From assembly GCA_958295665.1 (NCBI GenBank), contig OY282559.1:132163241-132227240 (forward strand): a stretch of DNA of 64,000 bases. Direction: 5' to 3'. How positions within the stretch are numbered: the first letter of the stretch is position 1; each line of letters begins with the position of its first letter. Of the stretch, positions 10,620 through 21,207 are shown in pieces. The DNA comes from Tipula vernalis (Eukaryota; Arthropoda; Insecta; Diptera; Tipulidae). The notes beneath the pieces were generated by a model. The model was given only the letters and a program-made list of their open reading frames with translations. It was not told where the DNA came from and searched no databases. The translations under genes were made by a program, and so were the position numbers.

Positions 10620-12260
10620 GTTAAGAAATGAAGGGTGTGTACCAAAAACTCCTTTTCTGACCATCGATATATAATCGATATCTATACAGTCGATGATTAC
10701 TCTGCTATCCACAAAGCATCCAGGAATCTTGAGTGGACCATCAATGGCCCTGGAGACCCCAGCGGCGGTAAGGAAAGGGGGAACCTTATAGCTAAGCCTA
10801 GGGGAAAGCAAAAATCAACCCTATGGTGTATAGAACTGGTCACCTATCGTTATGCTTATGGAACATCTTTTAATAAAGCCAAAAGTACAAGGGTGGGTGG
10901 CTCAGGATAGGGAGTCCTATAAGGAGGAATTAATTAATTATTAGAGAGGGTTAAAGAAAGCGCAAAATGGAAGAAGTCTTTCAGTCCTAGTTTTTTGAAA
11001 TAACGGAACGGGCCGTGGACTGCTACTAATGAAGAGTCTTTGCAGCTCCTCTTCGAGGGACACTTCCCACGGTGCTTTGAAGACCTGATGGTGCACAGTA
11101 ATCATCCGGAAACATTTTCAGCGTCCACATAGGATGTCGTAACTAAGAGATCATATGGGCACTAAAAGGTTTTAAGCCATACAAATCAGCTAGTCCGGAA
11201 CAGATTATACCAGCGGAATTTCAATTCAACTGCTATATACAAAGGGTATTTAAAGCTAGTTTATATCCCTAGGTGCTGGTCGGAGGTAAGTGGTCTTTAT
11301 GCCGAAAGTGGGAAAAAGCTCCCAGGACCAATAAATTTACCGTTCTTTCTATTGAAAACCTGGGAACAATAAAATACAGAAATAGGGCACTGTCTCAGCA
11401 AGCCTAAATTTACGATTATGCGTACGATAGAGAAGTTTATTCACTTGAAAGACAAAACTCTTTCAAGTTTTGTTAGGTAGCCTTTCTAGATTTAGAGGAG
11501 ACCTTTAATAATGTGGAATAATTAGGGAAGAATTTTCATTTTTGGAGGTAGGTTTCCGTGTAAGTAGTTTATTTAAGCATATTGCTTAAATAGCCGATTC
11601 CGGAAAATAGCTGGGCACACAAGACAGAGAAGATTGAGAAAAACCAACAAAGAACGGCCTGTATTCTTGCGAGCGGGGCATTAAGGTAAACACCGATACG
11701 TACCTTAAAGGTCTCTCAGTGGATGTATCTTAACACGGGTTAGCCAATTGTCGTTAGTCCGTTAAAGGATGAGGAGGCGAACTTTGACTATATTACGCCT
11801 ACTTTACGTTTCGAGAAGGGCTTTTGTAAAATGAGTTTGAGTATTCTATGATAAATTAAATAAGATTATTTCTATTCGTCTCAGGCACGGTACGACTCTC
11901 CAGCTGCCACCGGAAAGGGCAATTTTGTGGAGACCTATCATAGCGCTAAAACTAGCACTAAGGAAACATGAGCTAGCCTTAACAGACACACTCACCTGCA
12001 GTGTAGCAAGACAAGTATGCCAAAGCTAGGCTTTGGGTGCACTGGAACATTATTCTCGCTACGTAAGCATGAATTAAGAACGGTCGCATAAATTCTCATC
12101 GGACAATATCGTTTTGGAGAACATGCAAAAAACCTGGGTCTCGAGGCAAATGACTTCTGTAGAAGCTGATTGAACGAGAAGGAGGAAGAGATATTTGTTC
12201 ACTTCCTTATTTGTTCATGTCCGACATTGGCACTCAGAAGGCTTTTTTCTAATACATGCA
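10620..12260 (+). mobile_element. Decayed LINE (LOA/R1-like) with endonuclease and RT remnants
   Basis: At 10635 the frame reads NSFSDHRYI, the C-terminal SDH motif of an apurinic-type LINE endonuclease. Later fragments in changing frames match the RT entry region: KSASPEQI near 11185, then YAESGKKLPGPI and NLPFFLLKTWEQ near 11295-11370, which correspond to the usual PK-G-K and YRPISLTSFLLKTLE blocks. The 3' part (12000-12250) resembles the Cys-rich tail of LINEs with a terminal RNase H (ANDFCRS, LICSCPTLALRRLF). Many stops and frameshifts interrupt it. It is probably related to the LOA-like element at 32.9-36.4 kb, but much older. Confidence 0.7.
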
Positions 12261-12299
12261 CACAAGTAGAACAAAAAAAATTGAAGTACCATTTTACTG

Positions 12300-12480
12300 A
12301 GCCCTTAACTGATCGTAAATGAATCCCTTATTTAACCAGTAACTGAAACTCAAATCAATCCTTAACTCAACCGTAAGCTTAGCCGCCGAAAAATTCCATG
12401 CGTACATAAACTAACTCCTAACCCAGCCTCTCACCTCAACTCCAACTTAACCCTCAACTTAACCCCAAACTGAACTCAAT
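12300..12480 (-). repeat. Third TTGAGTTGG-type minisatellite block, inverted
   Basis: The plus strand shows CTCAACTCCAACTTAACCC and related C/A-rich variants. This is the reverse complement of the G/T-rich blocks at 3480-3720 and 5955-6240. Confidence 0.65.
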
Positions 12481-12879
12481 GTTATTCACTACCAGATACC
12501 CTATCTACTATCGGGGCAGAATATAATTATGTATGTCCATCAGTATCAATCTGATCTATAAAGATCATCGGCCATGTCGCTGCCGCCGTTCTGTTTTTAT
12601 ATAATATAGAAACCTCACATAATCTGTGACGGTAACTAGGTACAACCGACCACAATAAAGGCTAAATAGGATTTTTGGATTAATATATTTCTTTGGCAAA
12701 TCTGCAATTATCATATTGAGCTCAATGTTTCTTTTTTGCTGCAGCTCGTACAAAGTAGCTTTTAACCTATAAATTAATTGCTTTTATTCAATATTATTAT
12801 ATTTAGCGTTTTCACGATGTTAATCAGCTCGTTATTGTCTACGACTATTTGGTGGCTACACCAAATGCAACTTTTCAAA

Positions 12880-13400
12880 TTCATTGCACATGAAATTGTG
12901 ATATTTTTTATATAGCGATGGAAATGATTTCATCAATTCATTTCCTTCTTATTATGACAACCAAATCATCCACATAGCTCTGAACATTATTTCGACGACT
13001 ATTCAGAAGGGTCAGTATATAGTTTAAAAAATAAAGGAGATAATACTCTCGACTTACAGGAGGTATTGCCCAAAGCCACCTATAAATGTCTACAAAGACA
13101 AAAAGGTTTTTTTTTTTGATTTTTTATTGTTCGCTTCAGTCTTTGTTACTAGGTCACTAAGAGCCATCACTGTAGATTTACCAGCCTAGTGAGCAAATTG
13201 ATTCCGATAAACCGGATTTCTTGTCTTTTCCTTTTATTTTTTATTTTTGTTTCAGCCAAAGCAATTTGAAGCTAATTGGGCGGTTTGCCTTGGGCTCTGT
13301 GTCGGAATGGTCCTTTCATTTGGGTATAAAGACCACTGATACTTTGTTCAAAAATTATGGAATATAGTTAAAGAAACATAGCTTACACAAAAGATCCTGA
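12880..13400 (-). mobile_element. Decayed LINE reverse transcriptase, minus strand
   Basis: Reading the minus strand, RT blocks appear in the correct order. SVVFIPK is at about 13345-13313. AGKSTVMALSDLV is near 13190-13150 (the usual GF-KGKST-TAL block). SRVLSPLFFKLYTDP is near 13065-13015 (the GVLSPLLF-L block). YVDDLVVIIRRK is near 12985-12950 (the catalytic Y-DD block). Stops and frame changes separate them. The type is LOA/R1-like. It lies opposite in orientation to the relic at 10.6-12.3 kb. Confidence 0.7.
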
Positions 13401-14302
13401 TCAAACCAGGGAGAATTTTCATCTAACTTCCTAAAATCCTTCCAGAGAGACTCTAGATCTTGTGGTGTGGTGTATAAGCTACCTCACATGGATCATCGTA
13501 AGGTCTTCCCGAATTTCAGATGTATGACTTTCGATAGAAGTTTATCTCACCTTCGTCAACCAAAATCAAAAGTCGGTCTAGGTACGACGGACGGTTCAAC
13601 AGAAAGTGTCCTGTGCCAATGTATAGCTATTTTCCGCCAGTGGCTAAAACATTATTATTATATTGCTGAAGGGCCATGTGGGCGTTCAGCCACTTAAAGC
13701 TGCGACCTAAAAGATCTTTGGTTATTGGACCCTCTTCAATATTCAGGCTCTTAATGAACCTGATATTACTGCCGGCCGGTACGTGATACATACTATCTTG
13801 GCTCATTGATCTCCCTCCTAGATATTTACTGTAGCATGTACTTATGCTATAAAGACAGTAGCATTGGTACCCAAGGACATCGAGAAGTCCCACTTCCGTA
13901 TATTCCCATCCCTGCCCCGTCTTCCGCTTGAATTTTACTCTGAGTAGTTGCTGAGAATTGAAAGTCGCCTATAGGTCATCCAGCTTTACTAAAGAAAGGC
14001 CAATTATAATTGGAGGGTGCCTGGTATCCAGAGTCCGCATACCTTAGATATCTAAACGGGAACAAATAAGAAACATCTAAGTGGAAACGCAATAACTCTA
14101 TATAGAATGATGGAGCATGAACAACAACCGGACGGTTAACTAAGAGGGGTCCGAGCACAAAATAACTTTTAGGTTTCAGTGCAAGATGACTAGAGATCGC
14201 TAAAGAATGTTTAATAAATCCTTGCAAATTCAGATTATTATTAGTATTCGGTCATAATAAGTTCTAATAATAATAATAGCACTCTGCTAACTCTGTAGCT
14301 TA
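13401..14302. other. No recognised gene
   Basis: Minus-strand frames of 88 codons (13627-13893) and 83 codons (13976-14227) lie where the 5' part of the minus-strand LINE would be expected. I cannot match them to endonuclease or gag motifs. A short ATT-rich run precedes the mariner element. Confidence 0.4.
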
Positions 14303-15596
14303 TACAGGGTGGGCCAAATAAATTTTTTTTAAAAAAATGCAATAATACAAAAAGTTCTCAATATTTTTTTCATTGTAAAGAACAATCCTTCCGATTAATT
14401 ATGGAATACTATTTCATTCATATGACTGCCTCGGCTGGCCTTGACGTAACCCATACGGTCGGTCCAATTTTTGAGCACATTTTCGATGGTATGCGGCATT
14501 ATGTCTTTAATGGCAATGCGAATATTGTTCTTGAGAGCGTCAATCGTTGCTGGCTTATCGGCGTAACACTTATATTTGACAGCACCCCAAAGATAATAGT
14601 CCAACGGCGTCAAATCACAGCTCAGAGGCGGCCAAATCACATTAGCATTTCGGCTGGTAATTCGATCTTCAAAGACAGAGTGCGCCAAAGATCAATTTAA
14701 ACGTGTGCTCTGTGGCACGGAGCGCCGTCTTGTTGAAACCAAATGTTGCCTATGTCCTCCTCTTCAAGTGCCGGGAACAAAAAATCGTTTATCATGGCGC
14801 GGTATCGCTCACCATTGACAGTAACGGCGGCTCCTTGCTCATTTTCAAAGAAAAATGGCCCAATGATGCCACCGGACCAAAATTCGCACCAAACAATCAC
14901 TCGTTGAGGATGCATCGGCTTCTCTACGATCACGTGCGGGTTCTCCGTGCCCCAAATGTGACAATTCTGCTTGTTATCATAGCCGCCAAAATGGAAATGC
15001 GCCTCATCCGAAAAAATGATTTTTTTGCCAAAATCGGCATCTTCTTCAAGACGACCGCAAGCCCACTCAGCGAACCGAAAACGAAATGGGTGGTCTCTTT
15101 GCTTCAATTCCTGAACCAACTGAACTGTATACGGTGTCATACCAAGGTCTTTATGCAGAATTCGTCGCAATGTTGTACGCGAAATTTTCAATTCTAGAGC
15201 ACGATGACGAGTTGACGTTCCCGGCGACTCACGCACATTCTCGGCTACAGCATCAACATTTTCGGGTGTACGCTTAGTTGGCTGCTTGGTTCGTGTTGGT
15301 TAATTAATTAGCAAGCCTGTTTCTTTAACTTTTTTCACAAAATAACGCACATATGGAACTTCCAGCGCTTCGTTTCTTCCGAAATCCGGACGCAATTTTC
15401 GCACACATTCTGCAACATTACTATGATTTTCGAAGTAATGCTTCAATATTTCCCAGCGTTGTTCAAGCGAATACACAACCATTTTCGTTCAGCGGAAAAA
15501 TAAAACTAACTTTCTGTCAAATCAAAAGTGACATAACCCTTACCATACTCAAAAAACCGCTAGTTCAAAAAAAAAAGTTAGATGGCCCACCCTTTA
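14303..15596 (-). mobile_element. Complete mariner element (DD41D-like), defective
   Basis: The element spans 14305-15594 (1290 bp) and is flanked on both sides by TA (14303-14304 and 15595-15596), the mariner target duplication. Its ends are inverted: the left begins CAGGGTGGGCCAAAT and the right end, reverse-complemented, begins AAGGGTGGGCCATCT. The first 11-12 bases match almost exactly and both continue into T-runs. The single transposase gene is on the minus strand. The element is structurally complete but its gene is broken. Confidence 0.92.
14395..15482 (-). pseudogene. mariner transposase, broken
   Basis: Starting from the ATG at 15482, the N-terminal helix-turn-helix reads SLEQRWEILKHYFENHSN. 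An in-frame TAA at 15300-15302 interrupts the linker. Translation then runs through the catalytic core: D in IFSDEAHFHF and D in WFQQDGAPCH. A TAA at 14697-14699 and a nearby frameshift follow. The last part (14688-14395) continues in another frame with the third D in LTPLDYYLWG and ends in NEIVFHN. Counting through the damaged stretch, about 41 residues separate the second and third aspartates, which fits the DD41D (rosa-like) mariners better than classical DD34D. The protein would cut and paste the element by binding the terminal repeats. It is not functional here. Confidence 0.92.
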
Positions 15597-16426
15597 TGCT
15601 TATGCAGGTACTATGAAAAAGCTTTTCATAACTTGCCACTGTAGGCGCATATTTGTTTCATTTGATGGAGCGGTATTACAGATCGGTTGCAATGCCAACC
15701 CAAAACGTTATGTTCCAGGACCGCTACTTCATACGTTACATAGCGGTTACCTCTAATTATTTGGAGATGAATTAGTTCATGACATCTTTGTAACTGCACT
15801 TAAAGAGTTCAATAGAGTCCATGGGCAATCGGAATTAATAAATAACCTCTGTTTTATATTTAGGAGTTTATATTTAACATATTTTAAGCGCGAAATAAAA
15901 TTACCTTTTAAAAGTTCCTTCAGCACCTCTTAAAAGTTGATGTTGTTTTCGTTTTAGAGTTTTACTGTACATTTTTCAGAGTTGATTTATAACATTTATG
16001 AAGTATTTTAAAACTCCTAAAATAGTAAAATTTCTAACAATTAAAGGAGTCAATTTAAAACTTTGAAAGTCATTAAATTTTTATCAAATTTGAAAAATAA
16101 TTTTAGAGTTCCTAAAATAATCTAACTTCAAATTATATGAGAAGTAATATTAGAACTACTAAAGTAGGTAAATATTAGCTCTAAGCATAGTTAATTCTAT
16201 ACTCTTTATAAAGTTTGGAATCAGAACTTACCGCGAGTTGTAATTTTGCTACCACCGAGTAAACATTTAAATAATTTACTTATTACTTGTGTGAAAAGTT
16301 GAATCAGCAGTTTAAATTTTTTTTTTTATTTTTAAAAAAATATTGTGATGTGAAAAATAAATGAAATCGTGAATGTTCTTATCCCTGCATCAAGTAAAAA
16401 AGGCTGGTCCAAATCAGCAGATAGTG
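15597..16426. other. AT-rich DNA before the Jockey LINE
   Basis: No gene was seen. The last 150-200 bases are probably the 5' untranslated region of the LINE that begins coding at 16427. Confidence 0.5.
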
Positions 16427-17396
16427 ATGTCTTCAAGTGATTTGCCACCGATCGTCACGGCCTCTAATTTTTTAATAAAAATACAAAAGTGCAGCATAGT
16501 CCAAAGCGACAACAACATTTAAATGCTCAAAAAATTACCTTACCAGGCAATTTAAATCAAAGTGAAACTATTAATTTAAATAACATTGGTGTGTCGAACC
16601 ATAACAAAACTAAAAGTGCATCGTCGCCAAATATTTACGATAAAAAAAACAATGACAGTACATCGACATCAGATGACAATAAAATAAACAGTGATGTAGG
16701 TCAGTGTTTAGTGCAAACGGAAATAGACCGGTATATTACTGTCCGATCAAAACGAAGAACAAGCCCTAGATAAGCGGCCAGTGCAAGCGCGAATTAATTC
16801 ACTAAGCTAGCTAGCGTTGAATTAACGAATGGTAATAGGTATTCCAGCTTGGTTGTTGACAACCCGCCGGCCGAAAAAACTCCAAAAACTGAGAAGCCGC
16901 CACCAATCTATTTGAGGGAAGAATCAAATAGAGAACTTGCAAAAACGATCGAGTGTATTACGGAAGGTGCATTTTATATATCCGGGATGAAAAAAGGAGG
17001 TATAAAAGAAACAAAAATTCAACCGTTTAATATTGATGCTTACAGAGCATTAATTAAAAATTTTGACCAAGTTGGTAAACATTACTACACTTATCAACTA
17101 AAGAGCCAAAAAGGATTGATCGTTATCATAAAAGGAATAGAGAGTTACGTGGATGCAAACGAAATACAAGCTGCTCTCGTTGAAGAACGTTTCCAATGCA
17201 AATCTATTACTAATATTTTTAATCGGGAGAAGGTGCCTCAGCCATTGTTTCGTCGGGAATTAGAACCAGACAATAAAAAGGTTAAAGGCAACCATGCAAT
17301 ATTTGACCTAAAATAAGTACGGTACAGAAGAGTTACTATCGAGGAACCCAGGAAAAGAAATAGGCCGGTACTGTGTGTTAAGTGCCAAGAATATGG
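16427..17396 (+). pseudogene. Jockey ORF1 (gag), 5' part
   Basis: An ATG at 16427 opens MSSSDLPPIVTASNF, then a T/A homopolymer shifts the frame. From about 16489 the frame runs to 17316 with in-frame stops at 16771-16773 and shortly after. The N-terminal part is low-complexity and Asn/Lys-rich. The segment PPIYLREESNRELAK and the following fold (GGIKETKIQPFN, KSQKGLIVIIKG) match the gag domain that precedes zinc knuckles in Jockey elements. After one more frame change, LCVKCQEYG starts the first CCHC knuckle at about 17370, where the insertion cuts it. Such gags package the LINE RNA and target telomeres or nuclei in some flies. This copy is dead. Confidence 0.8.
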
Positions 17397-17775
17397 CGTA
17401 TATATATTACGAGAATATTTATTTAATTTATTTATTTATTTAGTAACAAGAATTTTAAACTGCCGCAAGTCATATGCACCTCATCATAAACACACTATTT
17501 TTGAGCATTGTAGCTCATTCACAATAGTGAGTGAATTAAAAAGATGCTTTCAGAGATTGCATCTAAGATGGATATGTTCATCTATAATGTTGTATGGTTT
17601 TTCTGTTTTTGCTGCAATTTTTCTGCGTACTCCATATTTTAATTTATTAAGGGGCCTTCAATTCAAAGTAGTCACCAACGAACAGCGAAACTCTGTTTTA
17701 GGACAAAAATTTCTGATTGGATTTATTTTAATATCCCTCACTAATTTGTGTAACTCACACAACGGATTTCTATAC
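17397..17775. other. Left part of an unidentified insert in Jockey ORF1
   Basis: This DNA is foreign to the gag frame. Together with 20661-20757 it is what remains of an insertion that later received the Harbinger element. The right part contains an A-rich tract (near 20710-20735), so the insert may be a truncated retroposon. No family was recognised. Confidence 0.5.
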
Positions 17776-17778
17776 CAG

Positions 17779-18120
17779 GGCCCTATTGCACCAACTACTT
17801 ATCACTTATTACTTATCAACTTATCATAATTTTTGATAATTTTCTGTTGTACCAAATTGAAATTTGATAAGTATTTTATTGAGTTATAATAAGTGATAAG
17901 CACTCACTTATCAAAATTAAGTTGCACCAATTTGCAAAATGATAAATGATAAATAATATTTTGATAAGCGATAAGTTTGAGGTTTTTGATAATTTTTTCG
18001 TAGTTCTGTTGCACCAAAAGTTTTAACTTATCAATAATCGACTACTTTAATGATAACTTATCCAAAATATCAATAAGAAAAATTTCACTACTCAAAAAAA
18101 TTGATAAGAGCTACAAATTG
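17779..18120. repeat. Left terminal and subterminal repeats of the Harbinger element
   Basis: About 50 bp of terminal inverted repeat is followed by some 250 bp in which CTTATCA, TTATCA and TGATAAG recur many times on both strands. Such iterated motifs are typical transposase-binding sites. They also match the WGATAR site of GATA transcription factors. Confidence 0.8.
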
Positions 18121-18337
18121 TAGCGGTATGACGGAATTCTGTTAAAAACGTTTTTTTTTTTGCTTTTATTGTACGATGAAAGCTTTTGTTCAATTTTAAA
18201 AGAGTACAAACACATTTTTCAATAAAATTATTTATTATTCAAATGATTATAAATGATAATGACAATACATGTAACAATGTGTATTCAAGTGTATAATAAG
18301 TTTAATTCAAAATTTATACCGCTATTTTATTGTATTC

Positions 18338-19231
18338 TAAGGACGAGTCCGATTTCTGTACGAAATAATTTTTTTGTGATAAATTAATGTTAAACTGTAC
18401 GCAACCAAATTGTCCCAGCACCGGTGTGTTATAATTTTGACATGTCTGTAATAATTCTTGTTTCTGTCCGGTGAAGTAAATAAAATAAGTTTTATATAAT
18501 TTAATTTAATTTTATTTATATAATATAATAAGTTCCAGCATTTTCTAGTGTCCAGCATTTTGTGAACACTATCACAAACTGTGGATCTTCACATGTTCAT
18601 ATCTGCACCTACAATTATATAACTAGTCCCACTTGCCAGCCACAGTAAAAATATCAAGTTCCATTCCCGGTCCCCAACCCTGGTTTTTATTGGGCAGTAA
18701 TTTGCTAATAGCTATAAAAGTATTAGGCGATATCCTTAAATGCATTCTCGTCACAGAATCATTATAACTGAGTATTGAATTAACAATACTGTTTGCTGAG
18801 GGAATTGTGTACATTATTGGTCGCTGCAAAGAATGAATTTTGTTGATAATTATAAATACTAGAGAGCAATACCTAATATACACACCTGTAAGTTTAAATG
18901 TATCATACCTGGTAGTTTAGGAAATCCATTATTAAATGTCGCGCAAAGTTCCGTGTTCTTCTCATTAAACACACGTAACCCAAAATTAATACAAATATTA
19001 CCGTATTTGGATCAAATTCTGCCTCGATCATTTTTACATACACTTTTAAATAACTCTCTACGTACAATTTGTCGTTTGTTGTATTTCCAAATTTCAATTT
19101 TATTATGTCAAAATTATTTCAGTATTCGGACAACAAATGAACTTATTTCAAATATGGAAGAGAAAATTATTTGACTAATGTCAAATTTATCACAAAAAAA
19201 TTATTTCGCACAGAAATCGGACACGTCCTAA
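18338..19231 (-). mobile_element. Nested 888-bp DNA element with TAA duplication
   Basis: 18341-19228 is bounded by inverted repeats. The left begins GGACGAGTCCGATTTCTGTA and the right end, reverse-complemented, begins GGACGTGTCCGATTTCTGTG. They stay similar for about 45 bases. TAA lies on both sides (18338-18340 and 19229-19231). A 3-bp TAA/TTA duplication and this size suggest a deleted PIF/Harbinger of another subfamily. Minus-strand frames inside (19097-18903 and 18883-18623) include RMHLRISPNTFIAISKLL, which weakly resembles a Harbinger transposase N-terminus. The order and identity of these frames are not secure. Confidence 0.8.
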
Positions 19232-19364
19232 TAAGTTATAATATTAAGTCAAAGTAAGAACAATTTCATTCTGTTCGATATATCATAGAGGTAAGACAGT
19301 TGTTTTTCGATATTTTAAAATTAATATAAAACTATCAAATATAGGTATTATATCAACTTTAGTG

Positions 19365-20070
19365 AATAAAAACTGAAATTTATTAAAGAATTAAGAGAAA
19401 GATTATTCGAGGATGAAAACGAAAGAAGAAATCGTGTAGTGAAAGCCAGAACCAAATATTCCCTGGACTCGCGAGTGATAAAATATTTTCGTTTGTCACA
19501 TGAACAGATTAAGCACGTATTGTTAAAAATCAGAGCAAATTTGCACCATGGAAGCGACCGAAACTGCGCATTGAGTCCTCTATAACAGCTACTAACAACA
19601 CTGCATTGGTTAGGAATATCCAGGATAGAAGTTTCTTGAGTTGGGTGGTTACCCTCAGGTAGCTGGTTGCTTCGATGGAACAATGATTAATATAGATGCA
19701 CCTAAGGTCAATGAAGAACACTTTGCGAATCGACATGGAAAACATTCACTGAATGCAATGATGGTATGTGGCACAGACCGCAGCTTTTATGCAGTAAATT
19801 CAAATTGGCCGGGTAGTGTCCATGACTCCAGAGTATTGCCATATACAAGGCTATTTAGCAATTTTGAGTCTTGTTTTCGCCCCTTCCCCGGTGCTGTGAT
19901 TTTGGGTGACAGTGCTTGCCCTTAAAGATTGGCTTATCCCACCAATGCGAAGAAATCCGGATGATGCAGTAGAGCAAAGATTTAATCGTGCTCATAAGCG
20001 GACGAGACGAATAGTGGAAAATCATTTTGGTTTGTATATGACGATTACAATTTTTGTAAAATGTAGTTAA
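19365..20070 (+). pseudogene. PIF/Harbinger transposase, broken
   Basis: The N-terminal helical part is readable with frame changes (RTKYSLDSRVIKYFRLSHEQ, then ALSPL followed by a stop and QLLTTLHWLG). The DDE part is clear: D in VAGCFDGTMINIDAP near 19665, then NRHGKHSLNAMMVCG, the signature PGSVHDSRVLP near 19810 with the second D, and VILGDSACP near 19905. After a frame change, LKDWLIPPMRRNP and FNRAHKRTRRIVENHFG follow, the latter containing the third acidic residue. It would normally work with a Myb-like partner protein, and no such gene was found. Frameshifts and stops make it non-functional. Confidence 0.9.
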
Positions 20071-20419
20071 ATTCAATTTATTTGTTAATAGGAATTCTCT
20101 TAACTCATTTGTTATGAAAATAAATTGTTTACGTTTAAGTACTGCTGAAAAATTATTTACCCTTAGAAAAGAGAATTTATTTTAAAAGCAACAAAAGAAA
20201 AGTTTTACAATTGATTCTAAACACTGAAATAAGAACTCTCAATTGAGAAAGGTTTCTCTTCATGTATTATTATATACATGCCAAATTTTGTTGACATTAA
20301 ATTACAGAATAACAATTTTTTAACTGTTTTGCTATATAGGTACAAAACCATTGTTTAACATATAAAATGTGCGGAAAGCACATTTTGCAAACAATATCAC
20401 ATTCATAGTATTATGTATA

Positions 20420-20657
20420 TGGTAGATCATTACAACTTATCATAAAAATTTGATAATTCGTCAATTGATAAGTTATAGACAATCTGATGTGCAATGCTTA
20501 TCACTTATCATTATCAAAATTTGATAAGTTTTCAAATTGATAAGTAAGTAAGATTTTGTTATTTTTGGTGAAACACTTATCACTTATCATTATCAAAAAA
20601 ACTAACTTATGATAAGTTGATAGGTAATAAGTGATAAGTAGTTGGTGCAATAGGGCC
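20420..20657. repeat. Right subterminal and terminal repeats of the Harbinger element
   Basis: Repeated TTATCA, CTTATCATTATCA and TGATAAG motifs lead into the terminal inverted repeat, mirroring the left end. Confidence 0.8.
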
Positions 20658-20756
20658 CAGGTCATATTGTACAATTTAAAAATTTCAAACTGTCGAAAAT
20701 ATTAAACAAACCAAAAAAAAAAAAATAAAAAATATTTTTTAATGTCTGACTGACTG

Positions 20757-21207
20757 ACACGAAAGTCAGAGCTTCCTCCACTTATTGCACTTTGAAAGAT
20801 GTGTGTGTTATATGTGGTGAACTCCATAATTCAAATGTTTGCAATAAAGCAAAACAGGAAGCATCAGTGAGAAAATGCAGCAACTGCGATGGTAATCACA
20901 CTCAAGCTTAATCTTTATTCATCAGCTAGAAAAGAAGCACGACCAGAAATTCTAAACACAAATGCTCAAAATGAAAAACAGTACGCAAATTTAAACGGCA
21001 AGCGTGTATCAAGGGATTTCATACGCAAGTGTTCTTAAAGGTACCGCTCGTAAAGTTCATGCAAGTGAAGAGGGAAACATCTCAACAGCTTTAAATAAAT
21101 TGACTAATATGATGCAAAGCTTCATGGCGATGATGGAGAGAACCATGGATTCAGTGTTGCAGAATATAAGCACGCTGATGCAGATAGTCGTAAAAAGCCT
21201 GAAATGA
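20757..21207 (+). pseudogene. Jockey ORF1 (gag), 3' part
   Basis: The gag resumes with the end of one zinc knuckle and a clear second one (CVVCGELHNSNVC, then KCSNCDGNHTQA). A linker in changing frames leads to YASVLKGTARK and a Met-rich helix (TNMMQSFMAMMERTMDSVLQ), ending in TGA at 21205-21207. The last codons overlap the ORF2 start at 21204 by four bases, the usual close spacing in Jockey elements. Confidence 0.75.

Larger units (their letters stand above)
17776..20660 (+). mobile_element. PIF/Harbinger DNA transposon, defective
   Basis: The element spans 17779-20657 (2879 bp). It begins GGCCCTATTGCACCAACTAC and ends in the reverse complement, with terminal inverted repeats of about 50 bp that differ at very few positions (17779-17830 and 20606-20657). 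CAG occurs immediately outside both ends (17776-17778 and 20658-20660), consistent with the 3-bp target duplication of this superfamily. The subterminal regions are packed with CTTATCA/TGATAAG motifs. Inside are a plus-strand transposase relic (about 19365-20070) and a nested 888-bp element (18341-19228). Confidence 0.9.

Noticed and set aside
18623..19097. Second Harbinger protein (Myb-like) or a complete second transposase in the 888-bp element
   Set aside because: The pieces are short, in an order that does not fit one protein, and no catalytic aspartates are visible, so only a weak similarity is reported.
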